A stretch of 64,000 bases of DNA. It comes from Hyphomicrobiales bacterium (lineage in GTDB: Bacteria; Pseudomonadota; Alphaproteobacteria; Rhizobiales; Rhizobiaceae). The translations under genes and the position numbers were made by a program. Where the stretch lies: NCBI GenBank assembly GCA_900467685.1, contig UBQX01000022.1, positions 1 to 64,000 on the forward strand, in the 5' to 3' direction. Below the pieces are notes generated by a model. It ran no database searches, was not told the DNA's origin, and saw nothing but the letters and a program-made list of their open reading frames with translations. This document shows positions 57,205-64,000 of the stretch, in pieces. Position 1 is the stretch's first letter. Each line of letters begins with the position of its first letter.

Positions 57205-57222
57205 GGGTCATCAAACTGTAGC
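57205..57222 (+). promoter_or_regulatory. Pho-box-like repeat upstream of btaA
   Basis: GGGTCAT-CAAA-CTGTAGC has the 11-base periodicity of PhoB boxes (CTGTCAT-N4-CTGTCAT) and matches 9 of 14 constrained bases. It lies 56 bases before the btaA start. Betaine-lipid synthesis is phosphate-starvation-induced in rhizobia. Confidence 0.45.
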
Positions 57223-57277
57223 GAATCGTGACTATGACTGCGCCCGCTTTGAAGGATTTCAATGGGGTTCAGCGCCG

Positions 57278-58525
57278 ATGACGGGTATCGCTCCGATTAC
57301 CGGATATTTAAGGAATACAAGGCTCAAGTCCGCCTTCATCAGACATCGCGCGTTGAGCGGAAAAGGCCTGTCCGAACGGCTCTTCGGTCTCATGTTTTCC
57401 GGGCTGGTTTATCCACAGATCTGGGAGGACCCGGCGGTCGATATCGAGGCGATGCGCATCGAGCCCCATCACCGCATCGTCACCATCGGATCGGGCGGCT
57501 GCAACATGCTGGCCTATCTGGCGCAAGGGCCGGCCCGGATCGACGTGGTCGATCTCAACCACCATCACGTCGCGCTGAACCGGCTGAAGCTGGCCGCCTT
57601 CGAGACGCTGCCGTCCTATGCCGATGTGCGCCGCATGTTCGCCGAGCCCGGCAATGCCGCCAATTCCGAAGCCTTCGACCGCTTTATCGGGCCGGGCCTC
57701 GACCGCGACACGTTCAAATACTGGAACGGTCGGGACAAGCTGGGCCGCCGCCGCATCTCGACCTTCGACCGGAATATCTATCGCACCGGCCTTCTCGGCC
57801 GGTTCATCGGGGCAGGGCATCTGGCAGCGCGCCTGCATGGCAAGACCTTCGACCGGCTGATGGCGGCGCGAACGCTGGAAGAACAGCGCGAAATCTTCGA
57901 CCGCGAAATCGCGCCGATGTTCGACAGCGCGCTTGTGCGCTGGATCACCAGCCGCAAGAGCTCGCTCTTCGGGCTCGGCATTCCGCCGCAGCAGTATGAC
58001 GAACTGGCCGGCAGCAGCGCCTCCGGCCATGTCGCCGACGTGTTGCGGGAGCGTCTCGAAAAGCTCGCCTGCGGCTTCCCGCTCAAGGACAATTACTTCG
58101 CCTGGCAGGCGTTTTCGCGCCGCTATCCGAAGACCCATGAGGGCAGCCTGCCGCTCTATCTGCACCCGGACAATTTCTCGAGAATCCGCGCGAATACCCG
58201 CCGGGTCGAGGTGCATCACAAGAGCTTCACGGAGCTTCTGAAGCAGAAGCGCCCCGGCTCGGTCGACCGGTTCGTCCTCCTCGATGCGCAGGACTGGATG
58301 ACCGCCGAACAGCTCAACGACCTCTGGACCGAGATCAACCGGGCTGCTGCCCCCGGCGCGCGGGTCATCTTCCGCACGGCCGCCGTGGAAAGCCCGCTGG
58401 AAGCCAAGCTCGATCCGCGGACGCTGGAGGTCTGGGATTATCTCCCGGATCTCTCGAATGAAATGCTGGCTCGCGATCGCTCCGCGATCTATGGCGGCTT
58501 CCACGTTTACAGGAAAGCACCGTGA
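57278..58525 (+). CDS. btaA: BtaA: SAM:diacylglycerol 3-amino-3-carboxypropyltransferase
   Basis: This is a 415-residue enzyme (DUF3419) that moves the aminocarboxypropyl group of SAM to diacylglycerol, the first step of the phosphorus-free lipid DGTS. Family markers are RLFGLMFSGLVYPQIWEDP, IGSGGCNMLAYL (SAM site), IDVVDLNHHHVALNRLKLAA and KSSLFGLGIPPQQYDEL. ARDRSAIYGGFHVY is at the C-terminus. The gene overlaps btaB by four bases (GTGA). Confidence 0.93.
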   Translation: MTGIAPITGYLRNTRLKSAFIRHRALSGKGLSERLFGLMFSGLVYPQIWEDPAVDIEAMRIEPHHRIVTIGSGGCNMLAYLAQGPARIDVVDLNHHHVALNRLKLAAFETLPSYADVRRMFAEPGNAANSEAFDRFIGPGLDRDTFKYWNGRDKLGRRRISTFDRNIYRTGLLGRFIGAGHLAARLHGKTFDRLMAARTLEEQREIFDREIAPMFDSALVRWITSRKSSLFGLGIPPQQYDELAGSSASGHVADVLRERLEKLACGFPLKDNYFAWQAFSRRYPKTHEGSLPLYLHPDNFSRIRANTRRVEVHHKSFTELLKQKRPGSVDRFVLLDAQDWMTAEQLNDLWTEINRAAAPGARVIFRTAAVESPLEAKLDPRTLEVWDYLPDLSNEMLARDRSAIYGGFHVYRKAP

Positions 58526-59187
58526 CAGTCCTCGACACGACCGCCATCACCGCTGACGCCGATCATGCCGCCCGCATGGACCGGATGTACCGCACCCAGC
58601 GCCATATCTACGATCTGACGCGGAAATACTATCTGCTCGGCCGCGACCGGACGATCCGGCATCTGGACGCAAAGCCCGGCCAGAGCATTCTGGAACTCGG
58701 CTGCGGCACGGGGCGCAACCTTGCGCTGGCAGGTGCGCTCTATCCCGGCTGCCGGCTCTACGGGCTCGACATCTCAGAGGAAATGCTGATTTCCGCACGC
58801 GCGAAGCTGCCGTCCGACACTGTGCTGAAAGCAGGCGATGCGTCGGATTTCGCGGCGCGGGACTTCGGGCGTCCGGGCTTCGACCGCATCATGATCTCCT
58901 ATGCGCTCTCGATGATCCCGGCCTGGGAGGCGACCATCGATGCGGCGGTCGATGCGCTCAATCCCGGTGGTGTACTGCACATCGTCGATTTCGGCCAGCA
59001 GGAAAGGCTACCCGGCTGGTTCCGGCGCATGCTGAAAGCATGGCTTGCGCGTTTCCATGTCGACCCGCGCCGTGACTTGGATTCGGTGGTTGCGGCCGTC
59101 GCCAAGCGGCATGGCTGCGCGCCGTCATTCCGACCGCTCTGCCGCGGCTATGCCTGGTCTGCCACGATCACCAAGCCTGTCGTGTAA
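58522..59187 (+). CDS. btaB: BtaB: N-methyltransferase of betaine-lipid synthesis
   Basis: This is a 221-residue class I methyltransferase that trimethylates diacylglyceryl-homoserine to DGTS. HAARMDRMYRTQRHIYDLTR is the BtaB N-terminus. The SAM motif is ILELGCGTGRNLALAG, followed by LYGLDISEEML. The GTG start overlaps the btaA stop, with AGGAAAG upstream. Linkage to btaA makes the assignment firm. Confidence 0.93.
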   Translation: MTVLDTTAITADADHAARMDRMYRTQRHIYDLTRKYYLLGRDRTIRHLDAKPGQSILELGCGTGRNLALAGALYPGCRLYGLDISEEMLISARAKLPSDTVLKAGDASDFAARDFGRPGFDRIMISYALSMIPAWEATIDAAVDALNPGGVLHIVDFGQQERLPGWFRRMLKAWLARFHVDPRRDLDSVVAAVAKRHGCAPSFRPLCRGYAWSATITKPVV

Positions 59188-59298
59188 CGGTTTATTTACC
59201 CTGTCATGATTGGCTGGATGGCACGTCTTGACGGGCCTTCTTTACAACGTGCCCGAACAGGATAACATCCTTTCGACTCGTTGATTTCCGGGACTTTC

Positions 59299-60081
59299 AT
59301 GCGCCGTTTCGCCCTGGCTCTTCTGCCGCTTGCCGCCCTCATTGCCGGCTGCACGAGCACCGACTATGACCTGATGAAGACTGCTGCCGTGTCCTCCAAA
59401 TTCAAGGACATGGACCCGCAGGATTTCGGTGCGCGCAGCCCGCACAGGCATCCGATCCACGGTATCGACGTGTCGAAGTACAACGAGCGCGTGGACTGGG
59501 AGACGGCGAAGCGGTCCGGCGTCTCCTTTGCCTTCATCAAGGCGACTGAAGGCAAGGACCGGCTCGATCCTAAGTTCGAGGAATTCTGGCGCGGGGCGCG
59601 GGCGGCCAATGTCGCCTATGCGCCCTATCACTTCTACTATTTCTGCTCCACGCCCGATCAGCAGGCCGACTGGTTCATTGCCAACGTGCCGCGCGAGGCG
59701 GTGAAGCTGCCGCCGGTGCTGGATGCGGAATGGAACCCTGCTTCGCCCACCTGCAAGCTCAGGCCTGACCCTGCGACAGTCCGGGCGGACATGAAGCGTT
59801 TCCTGGACAGGCTTGAAGCGCATTACGGCAAGAAGCCGATCATCTACACGTCCGTCGACTTCCACCGCGACAATTTCGTGGGCTATTTCAAGGACTACCA
59901 GTTCTGGCTGCGCTCCGTCGCGTCGCATCCCGAAGAAAAGTATGCCGACCGCAAATGGGCCTTCTGGCAGTACACGTCCACCGGCATCGTGCCGGGTGTC
60001 GGCGGCCAGACGGATATCAACGTCTTTGCCGGCACGCAGGATAATTGGAAGTCCTGGCTGGCTTACGCCGATGCGCGTTGA
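59299..60081 (+). CDS. GH25 lysozyme-type lipoprotein
   Basis: This is a 260-residue lipoprotein. MRRFALALLPLAALIAGC gives lipid attachment at C18. The GH25 fold follows: HGIDVSKYNERVDW, FAFIKATEGKD, YHFYYFCSTPDQQADWF, and the catalytic pair region PVLDAEWNP. FWQYTSTGIVPGVGGQTDIN is at the C-terminus. GH25 enzymes cleave muramic acid-GlcNAc bonds. The start is ATG 59299; an in-frame TTG at 59281 adds six residues without support. Confidence 0.92.
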   Translation: MRRFALALLPLAALIAGCTSTDYDLMKTAAVSSKFKDMDPQDFGARSPHRHPIHGIDVSKYNERVDWETAKRSGVSFAFIKATEGKDRLDPKFEEFWRGARAANVAYAPYHFYYFCSTPDQQADWFIANVPREAVKLPPVLDAEWNPASPTCKLRPDPATVRADMKRFLDRLEAHYGKKPIIYTSVDFHRDNFVGYFKDYQFWLRSVASHPEEKYADRKWAFWQYTSTGIVPGVGGQTDINVFAGTQDNWKSWLAYADAR

Positions 60082-60168
60082 GCACGCCGCCCGCCGCCCC
60101 TCTTGAGGGGAACGACGGGCAGCATGCTCCGGGAGGAACGGCTTTGCCGCAAAGCGGCGTGAAGCGCC
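60082..60168. other. Convergent gap with hairpins
   Basis: CCCCTC-TT-GAGGGG at 60097-60110 and GCTTTG-CCG-CAAAGC at about 60142-60156 are perfect short dyads between convergent genes. Neither has a T-run, so termination is possible but weak. Confidence 0.4.
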
Positions 60169-62796
60169 TTATTTCGGCAGTGCGTAGGCGATGATCTGGT
60201 CGCCTACCTTCGTTTCCATGAAGTGATGACCGCCCGGTGCCAGCACCACATATTGTCGACCATTGACCTCATAGGTCATCGGCGTCGACTGGCCACCGGC
60301 CGGCAGCGTCGTTTCCCAGACGGTCTTGCCCGTATGGATGTCAATGGCGCGGAACTTGTCGTCCGTGGTCGCCGCAATGAAGATGAGGCCACCGGCGGTG
60401 ATGAGCGGGCCGCCATTGTTCGGCGTGCCGATGGGGACGGGAAGGTGCGACGGGATACCGAAGGGGCCGTTATTCGTCGCGTCACCAAAGGGCTCGTCCC
60501 AGAGCGTCTTGCCCGTCTTCAAATCGATGGCACGTATCCAGCCATAGGGCGGGGAGACGCAGGGCATGCCGGTTACCTCGTTGCGCCAGCCGGCATTGAC
60601 GTCGATGGCATAGGGCGATCCGGCCTGCGCGCCAGCTTCCGTGCCGGGCAGGTCGCCACCTTCGGTGATCGGGCGCACGCCCATCTTGTCGGCTTCGGCG
60701 CGCGGGATCAGGCGATTGTAGTTGGGAATGTCGTTGTAGTTGGCGACAAGGATTCCGCTTTTCGCGTCTACCGCGACGCTGCCCCAGTCGGAGCCACCAT
60801 TATAGCCCGGATATTCGATGAAGGGCTTGTGTGAGGTCGGGGGCGTATACTCACCCTGATAGGAGGCCTGGCGGAACTGGATGCGGCACCAGAGCTGGTC
60901 GAGCGCCGAGGCGCCCCAGGCGTTGGAGGGTTTCAGCTCCGGCTTGGCAAGCGTCGCATAGCCCGAATAGGGCTGCGTCTTGGAGAGGTTCTGCGGTTCG
61001 ACGCCGCCGGTCGGAACGGGCTTTTCGGTGACAGGGAAAAGCGACTTGCCGGTGCGGCGGTCGAGAACGTAGATTTCGCCCTGCTTGCTTGGGAGCACGA
61101 CCGCAGGCACGGTGCCCTTGTCGGTCGGGAAATCGACCAGAGAGGGCTGCGAGCCGAGATCATAGTCCCACAGATCGTAATGCACTGTCTGGAAGCTCCA
61201 GACGGGCTTCCCCGTCGTCACGTCGATGGCGACGAGCGAGGAATTGTACTTGTTCTCGAAGTCCTTGCGGTTGCCGCCGTAGTAGTCGACCGAGGAATTG
61301 CCTAGCGGCAGATAGACGTAACCAAGCTGTTCGTCACCGGCGGCGGCGGTCCACATGTTCGGCGTGCCGCGCGTGTAAACGCCATTGTCCGGCGGTGCAC
61401 CGACGCGGTCCGGATGGCCCATGTCCCAGGCCCAGTCGAGCTTGCCGGTGATGGCATCATAGCCGCGCACGACGCCCGAAGGAGCATCTTCCGCCTGACC
61501 GTCGCGCACCTGGGCGCCGGTCACCACGACTCCACGCACGATAACGGGCGGGGCGGTGATCGAATACCAACCCGGAACTGACTGGCCGATGTTCCTGTTG
61601 ACATCGACCTGGCCGTTGTCGCCGAAGCCAGAGCAAGGTTTGCCGGTCTCCGCGTCCACGGCGATCAGGCGTGCATCGAGCGTGCCTTCGATGACGCGGG
61701 TCTTGCATTCCGTCACGCTAGCGGCGGCGGGGGCGGCGAAATAGGAGACGCCGCGGCAGGTCGCGCCATAGGGCACGGCCTTGCCCGGCACTTTCGGATC
61801 ATAGCGCCACTTCTCCTGACCGGAGGCGGCATCATAGGCGATCATCACGTTCATGGCAGAGCAGGTATAGAGGGTGCCGCCAATCACCAGCGGCGTGTTC
61901 TCGGGCGAGAACTTGTCCTTCGTGTCAGCGGTCGGCATGCTGCCGGTATGGGCAAGCCACACCTGCTTCAGCTTGCCGACATTGTCCGCATTGATCTGGT
62001 CGAGGGGTGAGTAACGCTGCGCCAGATCGGTCCCGCCATAGGCCGGCCAGTCCTTGCCGACCTCACCGCGCTGCAGCGGGGTCTTGGAAATCTTCGCGCC
62101 TGTTTCCGGGATCGTCGCCTGATTCGCCTGGATTTCGGCAATGGGCCGGTTGTTCTGCGGGGAGACGGTGGGTGTCGTCGGGGCGGCGGGCTGGATGGAG
62201 GGTGTTGCGGAATTCTGGGTGGGGGCAGGGTTCGTCGGTGGCGATGGTGCGGCGGGCTGGGTTGCATCCTGTGCCTGAGCCATGCGTGGTCCGAGCGTAT
62301 GTCCGGAGAGGCTCAGGGCCGCTACGCCTCCTCCCAGGAGAACAAGAGCTGCGGCCGCCGTCGCGGTCACGCCCGTGCGTCGGCGCACGACGGTGCGGTG
62401 AAAGGCGGGCAGCGAGAGAAGGATCACGACAAGCAGCACGGTCGGCGCGACAGTCCAGGGAATGAGCGGCCACATATACAGGCCGACTTCGGAAATGCCC
62501 CAGATGATCGAGAAGAGCCAGGCGATCATGTAGGCGATGACGCCGCTGCGACGCCGTGAGAAGATCAGTATGCCGGAGGCCAGCAATAGCAGCCCGACGA
62601 TGAGATAATAGACCACTCCGCCGAGCGCGATCAGCCATGCTCCACCCGCGATCAGCGCGATACCGAGGAGGGCCACGATTGCGCCGAGGATGGCGAGCCA
62701 GACGCCGCCCGGTCCCCATCGCCTCGTTTCGACTGTTTGGACGGTGTCGAATTCACGCGGCTCGGTGCGACCGCGCTCGAAAGCGGCGTTGGTCAT
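60169..62796 (-). CDS. gcd: Membrane-bound PQQ-dependent dehydrogenase, glucose/quinate/shikimate type
   Basis: This is an 875-residue enzyme that oxidises a sugar or cyclitol in the periplasm and passes electrons to ubiquinone. There are five N-terminal helices (about 31-160), then an unusually long Ala/Pro/Thr/Gln-rich linker (about 175-225). The beta-propeller starts at DWPAYGGTDLAQRYSPLDQI. PQQ-site pieces include ATCRGVSYF, HYDLWDYDLGSQPSL and GGSDWGSVAVD. Typical Gcd is about 800 residues; the linker explains the excess. No pqq genes are present in the window. The ATG at 62796 has AGGAGC upstream. Confidence 0.92.
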   Translation of the reverse strand: MTNAAFERGRTEPREFDTVQTVETRRWGPGGVWLAILGAIVALLGIALIAGGAWLIALGGVVYYLIVGLLLLASGILIFSRRRSGVIAYMIAWLFSIIWGISEVGLYMWPLIPWTVAPTVLLVVILLSLPAFHRTVVRRRTGVTATAAAALVLLGGGVAALSLSGHTLGPRMAQAQDATQPAAPSPPTNPAPTQNSATPSIQPAAPTTPTVSPQNNRPIAEIQANQATIPETGAKISKTPLQRGEVGKDWPAYGGTDLAQRYSPLDQINADNVGKLKQVWLAHTGSMPTADTKDKFSPENTPLVIGGTLYTCSAMNVMIAYDAASGQEKWRYDPKVPGKAVPYGATCRGVSYFAAPAAASVTECKTRVIEGTLDARLIAVDAETGKPCSGFGDNGQVDVNRNIGQSVPGWYSITAPPVIVRGVVVTGAQVRDGQAEDAPSGVVRGYDAITGKLDWAWDMGHPDRVGAPPDNGVYTRGTPNMWTAAAGDEQLGYVYLPLGNSSVDYYGGNRKDFENKYNSSLVAIDVTTGKPVWSFQTVHYDLWDYDLGSQPSLVDFPTDKGTVPAVVLPSKQGEIYVLDRRTGKSLFPVTEKPVPTGGVEPQNLSKTQPYSGYATLAKPELKPSNAWGASALDQLWCRIQFRQASYQGEYTPPTSHKPFIEYPGYNGGSDWGSVAVDAKSGILVANYNDIPNYNRLIPRAEADKMGVRPITEGGDLPGTEAGAQAGSPYAIDVNAGWRNEVTGMPCVSPPYGWIRAIDLKTGKTLWDEPFGDATNNGPFGIPSHLPVPIGTPNNGGPLITAGGLIFIAATTDDKFRAIDIHTGKTVWETTLPAGGQSTPMTYEVNGRQYVVLAPGGHHFMETKVGDQIIAYALPK

Positions 62797-63019
62797 GGCT
62801 TGCTCCTGTGTCTGCAATAGAGGTCCCAACGCAGGAGGAACGGAATTGTTGCAGTGGCTGCGGCAATTCGCGCCGCCCGCCCGTACGGACGCGTGGCGGA
62901 ATGTTGCAGCTGTCTTGCTTCAAGGGACGCGATAAGCTTGCTAAGAGTTGGGGTGAGCGGCTTTGCGGATTGATTCACCCTGCCGCGCCAAGCTTCTGAT
63001 TTCGCAAAGGAGATTTCCC

Positions 63020-64000
63020 ATGTCCGCTCGCTTCCGCTTTGCTGTCATCGGTTGCGGTCTGATGGGGGCGGCGGCGGCCCGGCACCTCGCCAACATGGCG
63101 GAGGGCGTCGCGCTGATCGGGCCGTCGGAGCCGGTCGACAAGTCACATCACCGCGGCGTCTTCGCCAGCCACTACGACGAGGGTCGGATCACAAGGACCA
63201 TCGATCCCGACCCGGTCTGGGCGAGGCTCGCTCGCGCCTCCATCGGGCGCTATCGCGATATAGAGGCGGCGACAGGCATTTCTTTCTACCGTGAGGTCGG
63301 CAGTCTGCTGACCGGAGCCGGTACGGAGGAGGGGCGCCGTTATGTTGGGCGCACGCAAGACGCGGCGGAGGTTGCAGGCGTCGCCGCCGAACGGCTTTCG
63401 CAAGACGGGATGCAGGCGAAGTTCCCGTGGTTTTCCTTTCCGCAGGGAACAGAGGGCATTTTCGAAGCGACGGGAGCGGGCCATATCAGCCCGCGGCGGC
63501 TGGTCATGGCGCAGGCGCAGCTGGCCGAGCGGGCAGGGGCCGAGCGTATCGATGCCGCGGTTTCCTCAATCCGTGAGGCTGCGGGTCATGTGGCCATCAC
63601 GTTGGCCGACGGTTCGGTCGTGGAGGCGGAGCGGGTGCTCTGCGCTGCGGGCGGTTTTACGATTCAAAACGGATTGTTGGCGCAGCCGATTGACCTGAAG
63701 GTTTATGGGCGAACCGTCACCTTCTTCGAGGTTTCGGAGGCGGATGCTCAGGGAATGCGCGACATGCCGTCGATGATCCACAAGGCGGTCGAGGAGCGCG
63801 ACGACATCTACATGCTGCCGCCGATCCGTTATCCGGACGGGAAATATTATCTCAAGATCGGCGGTGATCCGGACGAGATGCTGCTGCAGCCCGAAGGTCT
63901 TGGCGAATGGTTCCGCAGCGACGGACGGCCACATGCGCGCGAGCATCTCGTCGCCAGGATGAAAGCGCTGGTGCCGAGGCTCGATGTGCTATCCATCTCC
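63020..64000 (+). CDS. FAD-dependent oxidoreductase, DAO/sarcosine oxidase-like (3' end outside window)
   Basis: This open frame has 327 codons without a stop to the window edge. The N-terminus RFAVIGCGLMGAAAARHLA is a Rossmann FAD site (GxGxxG). HYDEGRITRTIDPDPVWARLA and GAGHISPRRLVMAQAQLAERAG resemble monomeric sarcosine oxidase/N-methyltryptophan oxidase-like proteins. VLCAAGGFT follows. The substrate is unknown. AAAGGAG lies before the ATG. Confidence 0.88.
   Translation, partial: MSARFRFAVIGCGLMGAAAARHLANMAEGVALIGPSEPVDKSHHRGVFASHYDEGRITRTIDPDPVWARLARASIGRYRDIEAATGISFYREVGSLLTGAGTEEGRRYVGRTQDAAEVAGVAAERLSQDGMQAKFPWFSFPQGTEGIFEATGAGHISPRRLVMAQAQLAERAGAERIDAAVSSIREAAGHVAITLADGSVVEAERVLCAAGGFTIQNGLLAQPIDLKVYGRTVTFFEVSEADAQGMRDMPSMIHKAVEERDDIYMLPPIRYPDGKYYLKIGGDPDEMLLQPEGLGEWFRSDGRPHAREHLVARMKALVPRLDVLSIS

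Overview
The window is a high-GC chromosomal segment of an alphaproteobacterium, most likely a member of the Rhizobiaceae (Rhizobium/Agrobacterium/Shinella-like). The evidence is the dnaG-rpoD order, the DUF930 protein, the paired betaine-lipid genes btaA-btaB, an ArsR-methyltransferase regulator next to metF, a PPi-type phosphofructokinase, and several intergenic boxes of the alphaproteobacterial CtrA type (TTAA-N7-TTAA). It looks like ordinary core or accessory chromosome. I saw no prophage, insertion sequence, rRNA operon or CRISPR array. One tRNA with a CAT anticodon is present, probably tRNA-Ile2.

Layout. 0-4.5 kb: end of dnaG, rpoD, a TonB-like DUF930 protein and a small DUF6665-type protein. 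4.5-7.1 kb: a lysozyme-inhibitor-like protein, a heme-degrading-domain protein, a small proline-rich exported protein and a SIMPL-domain protein. 7.4-12.2 kb: the tRNA, a BacA-related ABC exporter/importer and a hybrid sensor kinase. 12.5-16.9 kb: an Rrf2 regulator convergent with the sulfate/thiosulfate uptake operon (cysP-cysT-cysW-cysA order of transcription). 17-19.9 kb: a CLC channel/antiporter and an MscS channel. 19.8-31.6 kb: a divergent regulated unit. On the minus strand are an RpiR regulator and a four-gene ABC importer. On the plus strand are an N-formylglutamate-amidohydrolase-like hydrolase, an APC permease, a glutamine-synthetase-like ligase, an aldehyde dehydrogenase and an iron alcohol dehydrogenase. 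31.8-41.2 kb: an orphan ParA, an L,D-transpeptidase, an epimerase-like protein, RidA, a DUF442 protein, a ThDP enzyme, an alpha/beta hydrolase and EttA. 41.3-47.6 kb: a chemoreceptor, the SamR-like regulator with metF, a 25-residue membrane peptide and a CPA2 antiporter. 47.5-54 kb: cell-wall enzymes (MltB-like transglycosylase, amidase, SLT lipoprotein), a TerB/J-domain protein, pfp and a LysE exporter. 54-64 kb: a serine hydrolase, a GGDEF-EAL protein with a degenerate EAL domain, btaAB, a GH25 lysozyme lipoprotein, a PQQ glucose dehydrogenase and the start of a FAD oxidoreductase.

The most interesting system is the 20-31.6 kb unit. It has the logic of the Puu gamma-glutamyl-putrescine pathway (permease, GS-like ligase, aldehyde dehydrogenase, amide hydrolase), but an iron alcohol dehydrogenase stands where an amine oxidase would be expected. 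This suggests catabolism of an amino alcohol (ethanolamine, aminopropanol or similar) through gamma-glutamylated intermediates. The second theme is regulatory DNA. There are four exact TTAA-N7-TTAA boxes, all intergenic: upstream of rpoD, upstream of the orphan parA, between the small peptide and the antiporter, and over the GGDEF-EAL start codon. There are also palindromic operators upstream of the sulfate operon and the samR-metF pair, a 37-bp near-perfect dyad between the L,D-transpeptidase and epimerase genes, a heat-shock-type promoter before rpoD and a Pho-box-like repeat before btaA.
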